A stretch of DNA of 10,997 nt. It comes from Clostridia bacterium (GTDB taxonomy: Bacteria; Bacillota; Clostridia; Lutisporales; Lutisporaceae). Of this stretch, positions 1 to 5,868 are shown piece by piece. Position numbers and translations under genes: made by a program. Position 1 is the stretch's first letter. Every line of letters begins with the position of its first letter. The notes below the pieces were generated by a model that had not been told where the DNA came from, made no database searches, and saw only the letters and a program-made list of their open reading frames with translations. The stretch spans positions 1-10,997 of the forward strand of contig JAQSYB010000060.1 in NCBI GenBank assembly GCA_029256365.1. The letters are read 5' to 3'.

Positions 1-1013
1 CTTCTAACTTCATTATCAATTAGTTCACTATTATTTCCAATGCTGAATAGAGTTTGATGATTGTCTCTTTTATCAGCCACCGCATCCTGGAGGTCATCGA
101 GAAGTTGAAGAAAGCTCCCGTATGCAAAGGCAAAATTCATTTCCTTTATAGTTAGAGTTCCTTTAACCAGAAAAGCGTCTGCAAGAACAGAAGTGCCGCC
201 TTTAAAAAAGCTTATAGGTAGTATTTCATCATAGGCAAGCAGTTCATCCTTATCCTGTTTTATACTTTCAGTCTGGGCTTCCTGGATAAGCCTTAGACTA
301 TCAAAAACCTCAGGGAATCTATCTCTGGAGTATTGAGACTCGATTTGATCTACAAGAGAAAATACCTTTTCTTCAATGAAGTTTGTGGGAGTTAGTTTTT
401 CTCCATTTAAAACTTTAGACAGTCTTTGATTGAATTTTATCTTTTCTTCACCATTAACCTCAGGATTGTCAAGAAAATTATCTGTATAAGGATACAGCAT
501 GCTGTAAGCATAAACAGAAGGAGTCATTTCAAGGGGCAATCCCCAGAAAATTTGAAGACTGTTCATAATCCAGACATTTCGCATGGCCTGAAATATTTCT
601 TCATACTTTAATTCAGAGTCTTCCTTTCTTGCACGTGTAATGAATTCCTGGGCTACTTCAAGATATCCCTGTTCTAGAAAAAAGTTTAAAAAAGGTCTGT
701 CAAAAACAAGTTTTCTTTTATCCACTTCCAGAATAAAATCAGTAACAATAGACTTCACCATTTTCACTTCAGGGGAACTAAAATCAGGCTTGGAGTTTAA
801 CTTCTCCTGAAGCTCAGTTTTGTAAGGCTCTAAGTTATTCATAAGTTTTTCTGATAATCCTTTGAGTGCTCTTTTATTTCTAATCTTTTTTATAAAGGAT
901 ACTTTCTTAAGCTTCTTTAATTGGGACTCATTATTGCTTAAATATTCATTTATTGCACCGTTAAGTAGAACTTCAATTGGTATACTATTCCCGTCCTGAA
1001 ATATATTTTTCAC
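1..1013 (-). CDS. class I isoprenoid synthase-like protein (C-terminus beyond window)
   Basis: An open minus-strand frame of 337 codons runs off the left edge, so the C-terminus is missing. The start is GTG at 1013-1011, preceded nine bases away by GAGGT; an in-frame TGA lies just upstream, so no longer start exists. The product looks soluble and mostly helical, with no signal peptide. It carries two Asp-rich motifs: YPYTDNFLD at residues 174-182 and DDLQDAVAD at residues 306-314, the second followed by KRDNHQTLFS. Paired Asp-rich motifs that bind magnesium-diphosphate are the hallmark of the class I prenyltransferase/terpene synthase fold, and the spacing and helical context fit. Substrate and product cannot be told. 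The first motif is DNxxD rather than DDxxD. It is transcribed divergently from the LytTR operon. Family assignment is by motif only; a diverged or non-catalytic relative is possible. Confidence 0.6.
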   Translation of the reverse strand, partial: MKNIFQDGNSIPIEVLLNGAINEYLSNNESQLKKLKKVSFIKKIRNKRALKGLSEKLMNNLEPYKTELQEKLNSKPDFSSPEVKMVKSIVTDFILEVDKRKLVFDRPFLNFFLEQGYLEVAQEFITRARKEDSELKYEEIFQAMRNVWIMNSLQIFWGLPLEMTPSVYAYSMLYPYTDNFLDNPEVNGEEKIKFNQRLSKVLNGEKLTPTNFIEEKVFSLVDQIESQYSRDRFPEVFDSLRLIQEAQTESIKQDKDELLAYDEILPISFFKGGTSVLADAFLVKGTLTIKEMNFAFAYGSFLQLLDDLQDAVADKRDNHQTLFSIGNNSELIDNEVR

Positions 1014-1047
1014 TCTTAATCTACCTCATTTCAGCTTCTTATAATTC

Positions 1048-1053
1048 ATTATA
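1048..1053 (-). promoter_or_regulatory. possible -10 element of the isoprenoid-synthase-like gene
   Basis: Read on the minus strand this is a consensus TATAAT, 34 bases before the GTG start. This would give a short leader of roughly 30 bases. No good -35 hexamer lies 16-18 bases upstream, so the call is weak in this AT-rich spacer. Confidence 0.3.
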
Positions 1054-1164
1054 TAAACTTCATAATTTGATAATGAGTAAATATTTTAAGGGTGAATTGA
1101 TTTTGTCCTCTTTTTTTATACAATGCAACTTAACCCTTTAAACTCGCAACAAACCGAAAGCTTA

Positions 1165-1193
1165 TTGAAGCCTCATATCCAATTCTGTATTAT
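1165..1193 (+). promoter_or_regulatory. predicted sigma-A promoter of the LytTR-ABC operon
   Basis: TTGAAG (1165-1170) and TATTAT (1188-1193) are separated by 17 bases. A second possible -10, TATAAT at 1193-1198, overlaps the end. The operon start codon follows 47 bases after the -10. LytTR proteins of this class often act on their own promoter, but no clear pair of direct-repeat LytTR sites was recognised here. Confidence 0.5.
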
Positions 1194-1240
1194 ATAATTA
1201 TAGGATAAATTTTACATAAATTCAAATAGGGGGGAAGGGT

Positions 1241-1678
1241 TTGAGAATAACTATTGAACAGTTAGAGGACTTTAATGACGTTGAAATAAATATTAAATGT
1301 CATAGTGTTGATGAAAGACTGGAAAACCTTATATCCACAATCCGTCTTTATGGCTCCTCTATAAGCGGAAGAAAAGACAATAAAACCTACTTTCTAAAGC
1401 TTGAGGATATTTTATACTTTGATACGGTAGATGAGAAAGTTTTTATATATACATTGGATAGTGTATATGAAACTAATTTAAAGCTATATGCTCTTGAAGA
1501 GAGGTTCGAGGGTACCAGTATTATACGAGTCAGCAAATCAATAATATTAAATCTTATGAAGGTTGAAAGTGTTTCTCCACTACTAAACGGCAAGATTGAA
1601 GCAGAGCTCCAAAACGGGGAAAAGATAATTATTTCTCGTCAATATGTTTCCAGGCTTAGGCAAAAGCTAGACTTTTAG
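1241..1678 (+). CDS. stand-alone LytTR-family DNA-binding regulator
   Basis: A 145-residue protein, starting at TTG with AGGGGGG (1228-1234) upstream. It has no receiver domain. Residues 1-45 form a short lead-in (MRITIEQLEDFNDVEINIKC at the start) seen in stand-alone LytTR regulators. Residues 46-145 form the LytTR domain, with YFLKLEDILYFDTVDEKVFIY (residues 50-70), the RVSKSIILNL strand/turn (96-105) and the closing SRQYVSRLRQKL (132-143). LytTR domains are beta-rich folds that bind direct repeats in promoters. The next genes are a DUF3021-like membrane protein and an ABC transporter, the usual partners of this class. It therefore probably controls its own operon, with the membrane protein as an anti-activator or sensor (inferred from related systems). 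The domain call is firm; the signal is unknown. Confidence 0.88.
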   Translation: MRITIEQLEDFNDVEINIKCHSVDERLENLISTIRLYGSSISGRKDNKTYFLKLEDILYFDTVDEKVFIYTLDSVYETNLKLYALEERFEGTSIIRVSKSIILNLMKVESVSPLLNGKIEAELQNGEKIIISRQYVSRLRQKLDF

Positions 1679-1689
1679 GGGGTGTTTTT

Positions 1690-1878
1690 ATGATAAGGAA
1701 GATATTATCAGATTTTTTTCTAGGGATATTAATTTCTTTTACCGTTTCGGTTCTATTCATTACAATCGTATATACATTTTCAGAGGGGAGTGGCAGTATT
1801 CCTGTGCTTTTAGTATGGCAAAGCTTAGTAAAGATGAATGATAAGCTAAGAGAATATAAGCAGAAACAGCTTCTGTAG
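1690..1878 (+). CDS. short DUF3021-like membrane protein, probably internally deleted
   Basis: A 62-residue ORF with AGGGGGTG (1677-1684) before its ATG, 11 bases after the LytTR stop. Residues 1-30 hold one hydrophobic helix (FFLGILISFTVSVLFITIVY); the tail VKMNDKLREYKQKQ is a charged helix. DUF3021 proteins usually sit just after stand-alone LytTR genes, have four membrane helices in roughly 130-150 residues, and end in a similar lysine-rich 'NxKL' helix. Here start and end look family-like but the middle helices are absent, suggesting an in-frame internal deletion. Whether the remnant still restrains the LytTR protein is unknown. It could instead be an unrelated small single-pass protein. 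The family link rests on position and on the two ends. Confidence 0.5.
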   Translation: MIRKILSDFFLGILISFTVSVLFITIVYTFSEGSGSIPVLLVWQSLVKMNDKLREYKQKQLL

Positions 1879-1916
1879 AATAATAAATTTTAAGTTGTTT
1901 ATAAAGGAGGATTATA

Positions 1917-2780
1917 ATGTCAACAGCAATAAAGGTTGAAAATCTCATAAAGAGCTATGGGCAAAATACCGCTATTAAAGGAATATCCTTTAATGTAAAC
2001 AAAGGCGAAGTCTTTGCACTTCTGGGCATAAATGGAGCTGGCAAAACAACCACACTTGAGTGTATTGAAGGTCTTCTCAAATATCAAAGCGGTAAAATCT
2101 CAATTGATGGCAGCTTCGGGGTACAGATCCAATCATCTTCCTTACCAGAAAATATAAAAGCCATTGAGGCATTCACTTACTTTTGTAAATGGAATAAGGC
2201 AAATATAGATTTATCAATTTTTGAAAGCCTTGGATTATCAGAAATAAAAAATAAGCAATACTGTCAAATGTCTACAGGACAAAAAAGACGTCTGCATCTT
2301 GCACTTGCACTGATTGGCAGCCCAGACATTATTTTTCTTGATGAACCAACTGCTGGACTTGATGTAGAGGGGAGGGCAGCACTTCACGGCCAAATTAGAA
2401 AACTTAAGAGCATGGGTAAGACAATCCTTCTATCAAGTCATGATATGGCTGAAGTTGAAAGCTTATGTGACAGGATAGCAATATTAAAGGATGGCAGAAT
2501 AGTTTTTATCGGTACTTCTAGAGAGCTTACTGCAGAGATGCATTCAAAGATCAGCCTGCAGATTAAAACTAGCAAGCCTTTGGAAAAGACTGATTTCATT
2601 CATTCCACCTTTACAGGAACAGATAGTGAGTACACTACCTTCATAACATCTAACATAGGTGATAGTCTGATAGAGCTGCTTAACTTTCTTAAAAATTCAT
2701 CTAATCCTGTAGTGGATATCAGAATTGTCCATCAATCCTTAGAAGAGAGTTTTTTGGGTATTGCAAAGGAGGGTAAGTAA
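1917..2780 (+). CDS. ABC transporter ATP-binding protein
   Basis: A 287-residue cytoplasmic ATPase, with AGGAGG (1905-1910) six bases before the ATG. Motifs in order: Walker A GINGAGKTT (residues 37-45), a Q-loop region around VQIQSSS (69-75), signature MSTGQKRRL (118-126, with STGQ in place of SGGQ), Walker B IIFLDEP (138-144, catalytic Glu143), D-loop AGLD (146-149) and switch His175 in LSSHD. Everything needed for hydrolysis is present. Residues from about 200 onward are the C-terminal extension usual in ATPases paired with ABC-2 permeases. Its stop overlaps the permease start by one base (TAATG), so the two are translationally coupled. Substrate is unknown; LytTR-linked transporters of this kind often export antimicrobials or peptides, but nothing here proves that. 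Confidence 0.93.
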   Translation: MSTAIKVENLIKSYGQNTAIKGISFNVNKGEVFALLGINGAGKTTTLECIEGLLKYQSGKISIDGSFGVQIQSSSLPENIKAIEAFTYFCKWNKANIDLSIFESLGLSEIKNKQYCQMSTGQKRRLHLALALIGSPDIIFLDEPTAGLDVEGRAALHGQIRKLKSMGKTILLSSHDMAEVESLCDRIAILKDGRIVFIGTSRELTAEMHSKISLQIKTSKPLEKTDFIHSTFTGTDSEYTTFITSNIGDSLIELLNFLKNSSNPVVDIRIVHQSLEESFLGIAKEGK

Positions 2781-3499
2781 TGGGAGCATTTTTATATGGT
2801 ATACTGCTTCAGTGGAAGCTTGACATAAGAAACAAGGGAGTTCTGCTCACATATTATGTGGTGCCGCTTGTATTCTTTGGATTTATGGGAAAAATATTTA
2901 CCTCAATAATGCCGGAAACAAAATCTACACTGATTTACTCCATGACCATTTTTGGTGTAACAATGGGTGCGATTTTAGGTGCTCCAATCCCGATTTCAGA
3001 AACCTATGGAAGCAAAGTAAAAAAGGCATATCAAATAGGCGGTATTCCAATGCATATTCCGCTTATAACAAACTTGATTTCAGCCTTTGTGCATCTTATT
3101 ATAATGAGCACGATAATTTATTTTGCTGCGCCACTTGTCTTCAATACGTCCCAACCTATAAATACAGCAGTGCATTTTGCAATAGTAGCAAATTTCATCA
3201 TTACAAGTTTAAGTGTTGGTGCTGTTTTGGGCCTTGTGATTAAGTCGGCATCAAAGCTTGCAATGGCAGCACAGTTCATATTTCTACCTTCTCTTATGCT
3301 TTCTGGCATAATGTTTCCTGCAGAGATGCTACCAAAGTCTCTTGCAGCTGCTGGTAAGTTGTTCCCAGCGACTTGGGGGTTTGAGATGATGAAAACAAAT
3401 ATTCTAGATTTTAAGGGGCTTCTACCTCTTTTGATTACTATTGCTCTATGTGCTATTGCATGTACCTTGATTATTAAAAGCAAAAGGCAAATATATTAA
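2780..3499 (+). CDS. ABC-2 type permease
   Basis: A 239-residue integral membrane protein with about six helices (roughly residues 20-40, 50-70, 97-120, 132-153, 160-180, 213-232). The segment FLPSLMLSGIMFPAEMLP (168-185) is the typical conserved stretch of ABC-2 permeases. It ends in a short basic tail, KSKRQIY. Its ATG shares a base with the stop codon of the ATPase gene, and the pair should form a 2+2 exporter. The ribosome-binding site GGAGGG lies inside the end of the ATPase gene. It is the last gene of the LytTR operon; no strong terminator follows directly. Substrate cannot be predicted. Confidence 0.88.
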   Translation: MGAFLYGILLQWKLDIRNKGVLLTYYVVPLVFFGFMGKIFTSIMPETKSTLIYSMTIFGVTMGAILGAPIPISETYGSKVKKAYQIGGIPMHIPLITNLISAFVHLIIMSTIIYFAAPLVFNTSQPINTAVHFAIVANFIITSLSVGAVLGLVIKSASKLAMAAQFIFLPSLMLSGIMFPAEMLPKSLAAAGKLFPATWGFEMMKTNILDFKGLLPLLITIALCAIACTLIIKSKRQIY

Positions 3500-3530
3500 G
3501 AGTTCCTTGCTGTTTTTCATTTGAAAAAAG

Positions 3531-3563
3531 TTATCAACAATATATTGTGCATAATGTGTATAA
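3531..3563. promoter_or_regulatory. DnaA-box cluster (two exact nonamers, one variant)
   Basis: On the minus strand, TTATGCACA (3546-3554) and TTATACACA (3555-3563) lie head to tail with no gap. Both match the TTATNCACA DnaA-box consensus exactly. On the plus strand TTATCAACA (3531-3539), one base from TTATCCACA, faces them across the 12-bp palindrome ACAATATATTGT (3537-3548). No dnaA, dnaN or AT-rich unwinding region is nearby, so this is not oriC. It could be a DnaA-responsive control or titration site just upstream of the promoter at 3577. Chance matches are possible in AT-rich DNA. Confidence 0.4.
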
Positions 3564-3576
3564 CTAATACTATATA

Positions 3577-3604
3577 TTGAAAGTCTATGGAACTTACCTA
3601 TAAT
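3577..3604 (+). promoter_or_regulatory. predicted sigma-A promoter for the small-protein transcript
   Basis: TTGAAA (3577-3582) and a consensus TATAAT (3599-3604) with a 16-base spacer. Transcription would begin near 3611, giving a leader of about 140 bases before the ATG at 3755. A second candidate with an extended -10 (TGGTAAAAT, 3646-3654) but no good -35 could start transcription near 3661. Confidence 0.55.
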
Positions 3605-3671
3605 GACCTGAAAATAACTTATATAGTTTATTTATGCTGAACATGTGGTAAAATGTAAACAATGGCTTAGT

Positions 3672-3757
3672 TATAGTCAGCAAGGTGACTATATAAACCT
3701 TGTGGTGGTTTTCATATAGCGGTAGATAATATACATGTGATAAGGAGGGATATCATG
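3672..3757 (+). promoter_or_regulatory. structured 5' leader with mutually exclusive hairpins
   Basis: Three pairings compete. Stem A is TATAGTCA (3672-3679) with TGACTATA (3686-3693), a perfect 8 bp with a six-base loop. Stem B is CTATAT+AAACC (3689-3699) with GGTTT (3707-3711) and ATATAG (3714-3719), and it reuses bases of stem A. Stem C is CAAGGT (3681-3686) with ACCTTG (3697-3702), excluding both. Downstream, TGATA (3738-3742) pairs with TATCA (3751-3755), placing the ribosome-binding site AGGAGG in an eight-base loop and the A of the start codon in the stem. This looks like a translational control leader. It was not matched to any known riboswitch. Confidence 0.42.
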
Positions 3758-3886
3758 GCTAAAAATAAACCTGTTTTTCAATCAAACAACAGCAAAGCTG
3801 CAAACGGGCAGGTAACAAAGTCTGAGAATAAAACTGCAGCCCCAACACCAAAGAAATCAATAAGAGGCAACTCTAGAGGCAAATAA
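3755..3886 (+). CDS. small basic protein of 43 residues, unknown function
   Basis: The ATG follows a strong ribosome-binding site, AGGAGG (3743-3748), and the frame ends at TAA 3884-3886, 13 bases before a good terminator. The protein begins MAKNKPVFQSNNSKAANGQV and ends KKSIRGNSRGK. It has eight Lys and two Arg against one Glu, no Cys, no membrane segment and many Asn/Ser/Ala/Pro. It is therefore probably disordered and could bind nucleic acid or another acidic partner. Its own promoter, long leader and terminator make it a single-gene unit. Small spore-type or ribosome-associated proteins can have this composition, but no family was recognised. That it is translated is likely; its role is unknown. 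Confidence 0.75.
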   Translation: MAKNKPVFQSNNSKAANGQVTKSENKTAAPTPKKSIRGNSRGK

Positions 3887-3899
3887 CATATAAGATAAG

Positions 3900-3931
3900 C
3901 TGCTACTGTATCTTCAGTGGCAGTTTTTTTT
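3900..3931 (+). terminator. rho-independent terminator of the small-protein gene
   Basis: CTGCTACTG (3900-3908) pairs with CAGTGGCAG (3915-3923), nine pairs including one G-U, across a six-base loop. A run of eight T (3924-3931) follows directly. This is a textbook intrinsic terminator and separates the small gene from the exporter genes. Confidence 0.88.
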
Positions 3932-4101
3932 GTGTAAAGAATTATGTAGAAATATTTTTTACCTTTCGTTTAAGGGCATAGCAGCATTAAAATGATATTG
4001 AGAATATATTCATTTAAGAAACCATGAAGTAGTAAGTTTGCAGTAAGGAATATAAAAATAAGAAGTTATTAAACCTATCAAGGGCAGAATGGAGGGGTAG
4101 C

Positions 4102-5868
4102 ATGAGAAACAAAAAATATTTTGGTTCATTTCTATTAAAATATCTGAAAGGTCAAAGAAAATCCATAACTTTGTTGGCAGTGTTTTTTATTGGAAATATT
4201 GTGCTTCAGATTGTTTCACCCCAGGTGCTGAGCTATTTTATTGATTCAGCTGTATCTGGAAAAGCTCTGGAGTATATTAGTTTGATAGTTTTCATATACA
4301 TGTTCTTTATAATTCTAAATATGGCTGGGGGCGTATGCGAGACATATTTTGCAAAGAGCTTTGGCTGGAAGATTACCAATTCCTTCAGAAAGGATGTAAT
4401 GGCCCACTTTCTAAAAATCGATATGGAGCATCATGACAAGTGGACCAGCGGCGAAATGATAACAAGATTGGATGAAGATGTAGAAGGGCTTTTTTCCTAT
4501 TTTTATATGCTGATTTTCAAGCTTGTGGGAAGTACACTGCTTATGGTGGGCATTCTCATAGTTTTGGCAGTGAAAAATCTGGTTATTGCTATTGCAATGC
4601 TGCTTTTTAGTATAGCTGCTGTTTGGATCTTCAAGGCTATACAGGATTACGGCACTAAATTGTATGTAAGGCGTTCTGCAGCCATATCTAAATTTAATGG
4701 AATAATGAAGGAAAAAATCGACAACATTGTTGAGATACGCACAAACGCAGCAGAGAAATATTCTCTTCACGGCTTTAATGAGGCAATGAAAAAGAGATTT
4801 AAGGAAGGCTTGCCCGCGGGAATGATGTATTCAAGACTCTGGAGTGCATCAACGGCTCTCAATTCTGTGGTTATTGTTCTTTCATTGGGTATTGCTGTTG
4901 TGCTTTGGGACAATGGTCTAATCACACTGGGAACGGTATATCTTATTCATACTTACTCGGGATTGATATTTGATCGTCTTCAGGATTTTAGAAATTATCT
5001 CAGCGTTCTTCAAACTTCAAAGGCAGGGCTTATAAGGGTGAAGGAAATGCTGGATATTGAGAGTTCAATTACTGAGGGCACCTTAGAAACTGAGGGTAAA
5101 AATCTTACACTTAGGGTAAAAGATTTAAGTTTTGGCTATTCTGAGGATAAGGAGGTGCTTCATGGAATCTCTTTTGAACTGAAGCCTGGGGAAAGACTGG
5201 GTGTCATGGGAGAGACGGGTTCTGGGAAAACCACACTGGCTAAACTTGTTGCCAGGTTGTGTGAGTTTAAACAGGGGGAGATACTGCTAAACGGAGTTAG
5301 TGTAAGGGAGCTGAAGGGAGAGAGCCTGCGCCATTCGATTGCCTACTGTACCCAGGAGGTTCAGTTCTTACATGGAACCCTTAGAGACAACATCACACTA
5401 TATAATGAGGATTTTTCAGACAGTGACATACTTGATGCTATAAATCATATGGGACTAGCTAAGTGGCTTGAAAAGTTTCCTGAAGGGCTTGATACTTATC
5501 TGGAAATGGGAGAAAACAATCTGTCTGCAGGTGAGGCTCAGCTTATTTCAATAGTACGCCTATTCTTAAAAGATCCAGCTATTATTATTCTGGATGAGAT
5601 TTCCTCACGGCTGGATTTTGCCACTGAACAGAGAATCATGGCTGCCCTTGATATTCTAACTCAAAACAGAACAGTTTTTGCCATTGCTCATAAGATTACA
5701 GCACTGAGATGGAGCGACAGCATAATGATACTGAAGGATGGAAAAATAGTCGAATACGGAAGAAAAGAAGAACTAGAAAAAGATGAATCTAGCAGGTTTT
5801 ACAACCTGTGCAAGGTAATGGAGCTGAACAAGGAGGTGGGGATGGATGAAGAAGAATGGGTATCATAA
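4102..5868 (+). CDS. heterodimeric ABC exporter, first subunit (catalytic-site subunit)
   Basis: A 588-residue half-transporter with fused membrane and ATPase domains, with GGAGG at 4091-4095. Six helices lie roughly at residues 23-47, 56-78, 135-157, 159-178, 247-268 and 276-295. The nucleotide-binding domain starts near 337. It has Walker A GETGSGKTT (370-378), Q-loop Gln418, signature LSAGE (474-478, degenerate), Walker B IIILDE (494-499, catalytic Glu499) and switch His530. It lacks a C39 peptidase domain, so it is not a peptidase-type bacteriocin exporter. The gene overlaps the next by 23 bases. By analogy with BmrCD, LmrCD and TM287/288 pairs, this subunit provides Walker A/B of the hydrolysing site and the poor signature of the other. 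Substrate is unknown: drugs, peptides or lipids. Confidence 0.92.
   Translation: MRNKKYFGSFLLKYLKGQRKSITLLAVFFIGNIVLQIVSPQVLSYFIDSAVSGKALEYISLIVFIYMFFIILNMAGGVCETYFAKSFGWKITNSFRKDVMAHFLKIDMEHHDKWTSGEMITRLDEDVEGLFSYFYMLIFKLVGSTLLMVGILIVLAVKNLVIAIAMLLFSIAAVWIFKAIQDYGTKLYVRRSAAISKFNGIMKEKIDNIVEIRTNAAEKYSLHGFNEAMKKRFKEGLPAGMMYSRLWSASTALNSVVIVLSLGIAVVLWDNGLITLGTVYLIHTYSGLIFDRLQDFRNYLSVLQTSKAGLIRVKEMLDIESSITEGTLETEGKNLTLRVKDLSFGYSEDKEVLHGISFELKPGERLGVMGETGSGKTTLAKLVARLCEFKQGEILLNGVSVRELKGESLRHSIAYCTQEVQFLHGTLRDNITLYNEDFSDSDILDAINHMGLAKWLEKFPEGLDTYLEMGENNLSAGEAQLISIVRLFLKDPAIIILDEISSRLDFATEQRIMAALDILTQNRTVFAIAHKITALRWSDSIMILKDGKIVEYGRKEELEKDESSRFYNLCKVMELNKEVGMDEEEWVS

Noticed and set aside
426..611. 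61-codon plus-strand frame opposite the isoprenoid-synthase-like gene
   Set aside because: It lies antisense to a 337-codon open frame with clear motifs, and has no ribosome-binding site.
3511..3528. AT-only hairpin after the permease gene (TTTTTCA / TGAAAAA) as operon terminator
   Set aside because: The stem is almost all A-T with a two-base loop and no T run after it, so it is unlikely to stop transcription. Read-through into the small-protein region remains possible.
3531..3563. Replication origin (oriC) from the DnaA boxes
   Set aside because: Only two exact boxes, no DNA-unwinding region and no dnaA, dnaN, gyrB or recF nearby.
4002..4011. GAATATATTC palindrome in the exporter leader as an operator
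   Set aside because: It is short and AT-rich, has no second copy and no recognisable promoter placed around it.
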